Assembly: GCA_013823325.1 (NCBI GenBank)
Contig: PNLY01000005.1
Coordinates: 50,846-114,845 of the forward strand
Source of the DNA: Methylobacterium sp.
Lineage (GTDB): Bacteria; Pseudomonadota; Alphaproteobacteria; Rhizobiales; Beijerinckiaceae
Direction: 5' to 3'
DNA length: 64,000 nucleotides
A program made the translations under genes and the position numbers. The notes below the pieces were generated by a model. That model was given only the letters and a program-made list of their open reading frames with translations. It was not told the origin of the DNA and ran no database searches. Below, piece after piece: positions 58,790 through 64,000 of the stretch; within the stretch, counting starts at the first letter, position 1; each line of letters opens with the position of its first letter.

Positions 58790-59642
58790 TCCCAAGCGCC
58801 GCGCACCCTATCTGCTGAGCCTGCCGGCGTTGCTGGTCTTCGCGGCGCTGCTGGTGACGCCGCTCGCCATGATCGCCGGCCTCAGCTTTCAGGCCTTCGA
58901 CCTGAACACCGGCCAGATCGGCGGCTTCACCCTCGGCAACTATGCCGACACGCTGGGCGATCCCTATTATCACACGATCTTCCTGCGCACGGTCGGCATC
59001 GCGCTGGCGACGACGGCGATCTGCATCCTGATCGGCGCGCCGGAGGCCTATTTCCTGTCGCGCATGCGCGCGCCCTGGCGCTCGATCTTCCTGATCGTGA
59101 CCTTGAGCCCACTCTTGATCTCGGTGGTGGTGCGCACGCTGGGCTGGGCCCTGCTGTTCGGCCGCAACGGCGTGATCAACCAGGCGCTCGCCGCGCTCGG
59201 CCTCGCTTCGGGCCCGATCCCGATGCTCTACACCGTCCAGGGCGTCGTCATCGCGCTGGTCCATGTCGCGGTGCCGTTCATGGTGATCTCGGTCTGGGCC
59301 GCGCTACAGCGCCTCGACCCCAAGGTGATCCGCGCCGCAAGCTCGCTCGGGGCGAGCGAGTTCACGATCTTCCGGCGGATCGTGCTGCCGCAAGTCATCC
59401 CCGGCATCCTCTCTGGCTCGCTGATCGTCTTCGCGCTTGCCGCCAGCGCCTTCGCGACGCCGGCGATCATCGGCGGGCGCCAGCTCAAGGTGGTGGCAAC
59501 CGCGACCTATGACGAGTTCCTGGGCACGCTGAACTGGCCGCTGGGCGCCGCCATCGCCATCGTCCTGCTGATCGTCAATGCCGCGATCATGCTGACCTAC
59601 AACCGCATCGTCGAGCGGCGCTATCAGAGGTTCGCGCAATGA
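58782..59642 (+). CDS. ABC transporter permease, PotB type
   Basis: The 286-residue permease begins with a GTG that overlaps the ATPase stop. It has six spans (LPALLVFAALLVTPLAMIAGLSFQAF, FLRTVGIALATTAICILIGAPEAYFLSRM and others), and the EAA loop RAASSLGASEFTIFRRIVLPQVIPGILSGSLIVFALAASAFATPAIIGG. It is one of the two channel subunits with the next gene, which it overlaps by four bases (ATGA). Confidence 0.93.
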   Translation: MADPKRRAPYLLSLPALLVFAALLVTPLAMIAGLSFQAFDLNTGQIGGFTLGNYADTLGDPYYHTIFLRTVGIALATTAICILIGAPEAYFLSRMRAPWRSIFLIVTLSPLLISVVVRTLGWALLFGRNGVINQALAALGLASGPIPMLYTVQGVVIALVHVAVPFMVISVWAALQRLDPKVIRAASSLGASEFTIFRRIVLPQVIPGILSGSLIVFALAASAFATPAIIGGRQLKVVATATYDEFLGTLNWPLGAAIAIVLLIVNAAIMLTYNRIVERRYQRFAQ

Positions 59643-60433
59643 GCCGCAACGGAGCCTTCGCGGTCGCCTTCCACACGTTGTTCGTCGCCTTCATGCTGGC
59701 GCCGCTGGTGGTGGTAATGTGGATGTCGCTGACACCCTCGAACCTCTTGTCGCTGCCGACGACCTCGTTCTCGCTGCGCTGGTTCTGGGCGATCCTGCGC
59801 CACAGCCAGTTCATCGACGCCTTCTGGTTCAGCATCCTGCTCGGCGTGCTTTCGGCGAGCCTCGCCATGGTGCTGGCCGTGCCGGCCGCGCTCGCTCTGG
59901 CGCGCCATCGCTTCCCGGGCCGCGACGGTTTCGTCGCGCTCTTCCTGTCGCCGCTGATCATCCCGCATGTCGTGCTCGGCGTCGCCTTCCTGCGCTTCTT
60001 CACCCAGATCGGCACGACCGGGACCTTCATCGGGCTGCTCGGCGCCCATGTGCTCGTCATCTTCCCCTATGGGCTGCGGCTGGTGCTGGCGGCGCTGACG
60101 ACGAGCGATCCGGCGATCGAGCGGGCGGCGATCTCGCTCGGTGCCTCGCAATGGACAGTGTTCCGGCGGGTGCTGTTCCCGTTGATGATCCCCGGCGTCG
60201 CCGGCGGCTGGGTCATCTCCTTCATCCAGAGCTTCGACGAGGTGACGATGACCGTGTTCGTCGCGACCCCGTCCTCGATGACGCTGCCGGTGCGGATGTA
60301 CCACTACATCGAGGAATCGATCGATCCGCTGGTGGCCTCGGTCTCGACCGTCGTCATCCTCCTCACCTTCCTGCTCATGGCCGTCGTGGACCGCATCTAC
60401 GGGCTGGACCGCATCCTGGTCGGCAAGGGCTGA
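59639..60433 (+). CDS. ABC transporter permease, PotC type
   Basis: The 264-residue permease has six spans and the EAA loop RAAISLGASQWTVFRRVLFPLMIPGVAGGWVISFIQSFDEVTMTVFVATPSSMTLPVRMYHYIEESIDPLVASVSTV, the usual PotC/PotI C-terminal half. It completes the importer (binding protein, ATPase, two permeases). The next gene, a DAO-family flavoprotein, starts 40 bases downstream. Confidence 0.93.
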   Translation: MSRNGAFAVAFHTLFVAFMLAPLVVVMWMSLTPSNLLSLPTTSFSLRWFWAILRHSQFIDAFWFSILLGVLSASLAMVLAVPAALALARHRFPGRDGFVALFLSPLIIPHVVLGVAFLRFFTQIGTTGTFIGLLGAHVLVIFPYGLRLVLAALTTSDPAIERAAISLGASQWTVFRRVLFPLMIPGVAGGWVISFIQSFDEVTMTVFVATPSSMTLPVRMYHYIEESIDPLVASVSTVVILLTFLLMAVVDRIYGLDRILVGKG

Positions 60434-60473
60434 GCGCCCCGCCGGCCGATCCTGACCTTTCGAGGATTGGACA

Positions 60474-61595
60474 ATGAAAGCGATCGTTGTAGGGGCCGGC
60501 GTCGTCGGCTCATCGGTGGCCTATCGCCTGGCGCAGGCCGGGGCCGAGGTCACCATCGTCGAGGAAAGGCGCCCGGGCGGCGGCACCTCCAGCGTGACCT
60601 ATGCCTGGGTCAATGCCTGCGAGAAGCTGACCTCGGAAGCCTATTTCCGCCTGAATTTCGCTGGTCGCCAGGCGCATGAGGACATCCTCGCCGAGTTCCC
60701 CGGCGCGGACTGGTACCATCGGCCCGGCGTGCTGCAATGGCAGGACGCGGAAGCCGAGGCCGGCGGCCGCGACGGCACCGACCCGCTCGCCAAGCTGCGG
60801 CAATTGATCGCCTGGGGCTATCCTGCCGAGGTCCTCAGCCTCGACGACGTCCGCAAGCTCGAGCCGCAAATCAATCCCGAGGCGATCGGCAACGCCCCGG
60901 TCATCCACTATCCCCGGGACGGCTGGCTCGATCCGGTGCCCTATTCCGGCGCCCTGGTCGCTGCCGCCCAGGAGCGGCATGGCGCGACGTTCGTCGAAGG
61001 CCGCGTCGACCGCCTGGCGCTCACCGGCGAGCGCTGCACCGGCGTCGTGCTGGCCGATGGCCGGACGATCGAGGCCGATATCGTGGTGAACTGCGCCGGC
61101 CGCTGGCTCAACGATCTCGTCCAGGCGCCGCAGCATCGCATTCCGCTGGCGCCGACGCTCGGCATCGTCGCCTATACCCCGCCGGCCGGCACGCCGCTGC
61201 GGAGCGCGCTGCGCACGCCGCTGGTCAACATGCGCCCCGATGGCGGCGGGCGCTTCCTGCTGCGCTCGAACGAGCTCGACCGGCTGCTGGCGAGCGACGA
61301 AGGCGCACTGCCCTCGCATCCACAGGCGCAGGAGCTGATGCGCCGCGCCGCCCGGACCGTCCCGGCGCTGAAGCATGTCGAGGTCGAGGCGGTCCGGATC
61401 GCGACGCGGCCGATCCCGAAGGACTCCTATTCGGCCGTCGGTCCGGTGCCCGGCCTGTCCGGCTACTACGCCGTGGTCAGCCATAGCGGCGTGACGCTCG
61501 GCGCCTTCCTCGGCGAGCTCGTCGCCGACGAGCTCGTCCATGGCCGCGAGCGCGGCGAGCTCGCCGAATTCCGCCCGAGCCGCTTCTTCAACTGA
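60474..61595 (+). CDS. FAD-dependent amino-acid oxidoreductase (DAO superfamily)
   Basis: The 373-residue protein has the FAD motif AIVVGAGVVGSSVAYRLAQAGAEVTIVEE, PGGGTSSVTYAWVNACEK, GWLDPVPYSGALVAAAQERHGATFVEG, IVVNCAGRWLNDLV, and a C-terminal IATRPIPKDSYSAVGPVPGLSGYYAVVSHSGVTLGAFLG, a layout of glycine/sarcosine oxidase-like and D-amino-acid dehydrogenases. Unlike the earlier sox/Ooxx pair it is alone. It likely oxidizes an amine released from the imported solute. Confidence 0.88.
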   Translation: MKAIVVGAGVVGSSVAYRLAQAGAEVTIVEERRPGGGTSSVTYAWVNACEKLTSEAYFRLNFAGRQAHEDILAEFPGADWYHRPGVLQWQDAEAEAGGRDGTDPLAKLRQLIAWGYPAEVLSLDDVRKLEPQINPEAIGNAPVIHYPRDGWLDPVPYSGALVAAAQERHGATFVEGRVDRLALTGERCTGVVLADGRTIEADIVVNCAGRWLNDLVQAPQHRIPLAPTLGIVAYTPPAGTPLRSALRTPLVNMRPDGGGRFLLRSNELDRLLASDEGALPSHPQAQELMRRAARTVPALKHVEVEAVRIATRPIPKDSYSAVGPVPGLSGYYAVVSHSGVTLGAFLGELVADELVHGRERGELAEFRPSRFFN

Positions 61596-61605
61596 GGACG
61601 ATCCG

Positions 61606-62658
61606 ATGCGTGTCGCCATCATGGGCGCGGGCGCCGCCGCCTTCGCCGCCGCCGCCTTTCTCGCCGAAAACGGGCATGAGGCCGTGCTCTGGTCGCCCTC
61701 GGGCATGAGCACGGAGGCGCTCGCCGCCGGCGCGCCTCTCGTCAGCGAGGGCAAGATCGCCGGGGAGTTCCGGCCCGGCGTAGCGCCGAGCTGCGCGGCC
61801 GCGCTCGACCGCGCCGACGCCGTCCTGATCGCCCTGCCGGCGAACGGGCACAAGCGCGTCATGGACGCGATGGCGCGGCTGCTGTCGCCGGGACAGCCGG
61901 TCATCATCTCCTCGCATGCCTCGCTCGGCGCCTTCTACTTGTCGCGGCTGCTCGCCGCGCGCGGCATCGAGGTGCCGATCATCGCCCTCAGCACCACGAT
62001 CCTGCGTTCGCGCCGCACCGGACCGAGCATGGTCAAGATCGCCACCATCCGCAGCAAGGTCGACGTCGCTACCTTGCCCCGGCGCCTCGCCGATGACGGG
62101 CTTACTCTCTGCCGCGCGCTGTTCGGCGACCGCTTCCGAGCCGTCGACGGCCTGCTCGCGGTGTCGCTGAGCAACGTCAATCCGCAGAGCCATATGGCGT
62201 TGGCGCTGGCCAACTTCACCCGGATGGAGAAGGGCGAGGCCTGGGGGCAGAGCGAGCACCTGACCATGGCGGTCGGGCGCCTGCTCGAAGCCATCGATGC
62301 CGAGCGGCTTGCCCTCGCCGCCGCGTTCGGCCTCACCGTTCGGACCATGCGCGAGCACTACTCGCTGACCTATGGCGTGCCGGACGCCCCCCTCGGCGAG
62401 ACCTCCCGCATGCTGGCGCAGACCCAGCCGACGACGCTGGGGCCGGCGACCATCGACACCCGTTACACGCTTGAGGACGTCCCGTTCGGGTTGCTGCCGC
62501 TCGCCGAGCTCGGGCGCCTGGCCGGCGTGGCGATGCCGCTGCATCAGGCAGGCCTTGCGATCTTCTCAGGCCTTTACGGGCGCGATCTCGCCGAAGACAA
62601 CGACATCCTGCCCGAGCTGATGAAAAGCGGGCTCAGCCGCGAGCAACTTCTCGCCTGA
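61606..62658 (+). CDS. NAD/NADP octopine/nopaline dehydrogenase family protein
   Basis: The 350-residue protein has a dinucleotide-binding start (VAIMGAGAAAFAAAAFLAENGHEAVLWSPSG), VLIALPANGHKRVMDAMA, ILRSRRTGPSMVKIATIRSKVDVATLP, and the family signature SLSNVNPQSHMALALANFTRMEKGE with EHYSLTYGVPDAPLGETSRML. Octopine/nopaline dehydrogenases reversibly join an amino acid and an alpha-keto acid. The ATG has GAGG eight bases upstream. It closes the ABC-flavoprotein operon by a 10-base gap from the flavoprotein stop. It could degrade or equilibrate an imported opine. Confidence 0.87.
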   Translation: MRVAIMGAGAAAFAAAAFLAENGHEAVLWSPSGMSTEALAAGAPLVSEGKIAGEFRPGVAPSCAAALDRADAVLIALPANGHKRVMDAMARLLSPGQPVIISSHASLGAFYLSRLLAARGIEVPIIALSTTILRSRRTGPSMVKIATIRSKVDVATLPRRLADDGLTLCRALFGDRFRAVDGLLAVSLSNVNPQSHMALALANFTRMEKGEAWGQSEHLTMAVGRLLEAIDAERLALAAAFGLTVRTMREHYSLTYGVPDAPLGETSRMLAQTQPTTLGPATIDTRYTLEDVPFGLLPLAELGRLAGVAMPLHQAGLAIFSGLYGRDLAEDNDILPELMKSGLSREQLLA

Positions 62659-62689
62659 GCGCAGGCGCTGATCGAATCAGGCGATTCGG

Positions 62690-62848
62690 TCAGCGCGTTT
62701 TCTGGCAGGCCGCAGCTTTCCGACGCCGTTGATCGGCCGCCGGCAGCGCCGTGACCGCAAGGGATATAGGCCCGCCCAGGCTTATGAAAGCCTTCCTCGC
62801 ACGTGCTTCCCGCGCCTTGCGGAGAGCGGCCTCGCGACGCCGGTCCAT
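62690..62848 (-). CDS. Possible small basic protein, unassigned
   Basis: A 52-residue frame beginning MDRRREAALRKAREARARKA, with AAGG seven bases before the ATG, lies in the 364-base gap before minC. It is very Arg/Lys/Ala-rich and has one short hydrophobic patch (FISLGGPISLAVTALP). I recognize no family, and composition-driven chance frames are common at this GC content. Confidence 0.2.
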   Translation of the reverse strand: MDRRREAALRKAREARARKAFISLGGPISLAVTALPAADQRRRKAAACQKTR

Positions 62849-62977
62849 GGGAACACCTTCGCCGCTGCATCCAGGGCGGATCACAATTTATCTTATTGCC
62901 AGATAACGGCTTTCTTTTTCAGCGCCCGAATTCCTGCCCCGCTTTTCCCGGGAAGCGTCCCAAAGATTTACCGCTCG

Positions 62978-62985
62978 TTAACCAT
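62978..62985 (+). promoter_or_regulatory. CtrA-like TTAACCAT half-site upstream of minC
   Basis: TTAACCAT lies 37 bases before the minC ATG in an AT-rich segment. This eight-base word is the core of alphaproteobacterial CtrA binding sites, and min genes are reported CtrA targets in rhizobia. A full TTAA-N7-TTAA is not present (the second half reads ATTC), so this is only suggestive. Apart from the possible small frame noted separately, the rest of the 62659-63022 gap shows no feature. Confidence 0.4.
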
Positions 62986-63022
62986 TCGATTCCTACATCT
63001 GGGGAACCGAAAATTTACCAAG

Positions 63023-63772
63023 ATGACCGCCGTGTTAACCCAACCCCGGCCGATCCGCCTCAAGGGGCGCTCCTATCTCGCGTTGACGCTGACACCCGAG
63101 CTGCCCTTCGAGGACTGGCTGGTGCGGCTCGACGATCTCGCCGGCCGCTCCGCCGGCTTCTTCCTGCGGCGGCCGGTGGTGCTCGACGTCGAAGGGCTGG
63201 AGATCGACCGCGCGCAATTGCGCGATCTCGTCGGCAAGCTCGGCACGCGCAATGTCCGGATCATGGGGATCGAGGGCGCACGTCCCTCCATGCTGGGGGC
63301 CGACCTGCCCCCGGCCATGTCGGGCGGCAAGGCGACCGGCGACATCGAGGAGCCGGCGGCCGCGCCGGCCAAGGAGGCGCCCGCCCCCGCTCCGGTCGAG
63401 AGCGCCGCAGAGATGCCCGCGGCGCCGCTGCCGACCACGGGCGCACCGACCTCGCTCGTCGTGACCCAGCCGGTACGTTCGGGCCAGTCACTCTTCTCCG
63501 AGGGCGATATCACCATCCTCGGCTCGGTCGCCTCGGGCGCCGAGGTCATCGCCGGCGGCTCGATCCATATCTACGGCACGCTGCGCGGCCGGGCGATGGC
63601 CGGCACCCTCGGCAACGCCGCCGCGCGCATCTTCTGCCGCAAGCTCGAGGCCGAGATGGTCGCCATCGACGGCTTCTACAAGACGGCCGAGGACCTCGAG
63701 CCCGGCCTGCGCGGCAAGCCCGCCCAATTCTGGCTCGAAGGCGAGACCTTCACCGCCGGATCAATAGCTTAA
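63023..63772 (+). CDS. minC: Septum-site-determining protein MinC
   Basis: MinC inhibits FtsZ ring assembly away from mid-cell. The 249-residue protein has an N-terminal domain (IRLKGRSYLALTLTPELPFEDWLVRLDDLA), a proline/alanine-rich linker (about residues 100-145) and a C-terminal beta-helix domain (GQSLFSEGDITILGSVASGAEVIAGGSIHIYGTLRGRAMAG, CRKLEAEMVAIDG, FYKTAEDL), the conserved MinD-binding half. The ATG right after AAAATTTACCAAG is used; a longer open frame upstream has no homology. It is 39 bases before minD. Confidence 0.94.
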   Translation: MTAVLTQPRPIRLKGRSYLALTLTPELPFEDWLVRLDDLAGRSAGFFLRRPVVLDVEGLEIDRAQLRDLVGKLGTRNVRIMGIEGARPSMLGADLPPAMSGGKATGDIEEPAAAPAKEAPAPAPVESAAEMPAAPLPTTGAPTSLVVTQPVRSGQSLFSEGDITILGSVASGAEVIAGGSIHIYGTLRGRAMAGTLGNAAARIFCRKLEAEMVAIDGFYKTAEDLEPGLRGKPAQFWLEGETFTAGSIA

Positions 63773-63811
63773 ATCGACAGACGGCGCGTCCCCAGGAACT
63801 AGGAGAGGTCA

Positions 63812-64000
63812 ATGGGCAAGGTCATCGTGGTCACATCGGGCAAGGGCGGCGTCGGCAAGACGACCTCCTCGGCCGCCCTCGGCGCAGCCCTGGCGCAGAA
63901 CGGCGACAAGGTCGTGGTCGTCGACTTCGACGTCGGCCTGCGCAATCTCGATCTCGTCATGGGCGCCGAGCGCCGCGTGGTCTACGACCTCGTCAACGTG
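63812..64000 (+). CDS. minD: Septum-site-determining protein MinD (5' part, runs off the right edge)
   Basis: The first 63 codons show [20 protein letters not shown] (deviant Walker A), [22 protein letters not shown] and VVYDLVNV, which is the MinD N terminus. MinD is a membrane-associated ATPase that recruits MinC and is driven to oscillate by MinE. AGGAGAGG lies four bases before the ATG. minE is expected beyond the edge. Confidence 0.96.
   Translation, partial: MGKVIVVTSGKGGVGKTTSSAALGAALAQNGDKVVVVDFDVGLRNLDLVMGAERRVVYDLVNV

Noticed and set aside
1-64000. Search for tRNA, rRNA, CRISPR arrays, insertion sequences, phage genes and replication origins
   Set aside because: No cloverleaf-like sequence, repeat-spacer array, transposase or integrase motif was seen by eye.

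Overview
The window reads as chromosomal DNA of a high-GC alphaproteobacterium of the Hyphomicrobiales (Rhizobiales). The minCD genes at the right edge, the many solute-transport operons (Ttt, TRAP, Pot-type and Dpp-type), the soxBDAG operon and the gene order point to something like Bosea or a related genus. The genus is inference; no rRNA or other typing marker is present. No tRNA, rRNA, insertion sequence, prophage or CRISPR array was seen.

Bases 1-22000 are a catecholate siderophore locus. It holds FepB (partial), a FepC-type ATPase, a TonB-dependent receptor, the 2,3-dihydroxybenzoate (DHB) activation operon entC-entE-entB-entD, and an NRPS set. The NRPS set looks like Vibrio cholerae VibF cut into three proteins: a free-standing cyclization domain with an intact DxxxxDxxS motif, a Cy-A-(degenerate T) protein, and a (degenerate C)-T-C protein on the opposite strand. 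A clear VibH homologue, which in Vibrio acylates a polyamine with DHB, sits between the last two. A ViuB-type siderophore-interacting reductase and HemP follow. The expected product is an agrobactin/vibriobactin-type DHB-oxazoline-polyamine siderophore. Unusual extras are an LLM-type flavin monooxygenase translationally coupled to the FepC-like ATPase, an O-methyltransferase beside the receptor, and an IclR regulator divergent from the receptor. No entA and no siderophore permease genes lie in the window.

Bases 22100-35000 hold an MFS exporter with a divergent AraC regulator; a GntR regulator facing a prpD-prpB-tctCBA operon (2-methylcitrate dehydratase, methylisocitrate lyase and a tripartite tricarboxylate transporter, without prpC) whose promoter carries two TTGTCGACA sites; and a cobalamin-riboswitch-controlled ABC importer (substrate-binding protein, permease, ATPase) that ends with a SAM methyltransferase.

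Bases 35000-48800 form a long plus-strand operon-like run: a GlxA-type AraC regulator, two flavoprotein dehydrogenase subunits resembling opine oxidase/HcnBC, heterotetrameric sarcosine oxidase soxBDAG, a PLP gamma-family lyase, and a Dpp-like ABC importer without ATPase genes. It looks dedicated to an N-alkylated amino acid.

Bases 48800-55400 (minus strand) are a GntR-TRAP(PQM)-enolase-superfamily dehydratase-aconitase X operon, probably for a hydroxyproline or sugar-acid-like compound. Bases 55491-62658 are a LysR-controlled Pot-type ABC importer plus a DAO-family FAD oxidoreductase and an octopine/nopaline-dehydrogenase-family protein, an opine-like catabolic unit. The window ends in the cell-division genes minC and minD (partial), with a CtrA-like half-site upstream.

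All functional statements rest on reading motifs and recalled family similarity by eye; no database search or alignment was run.
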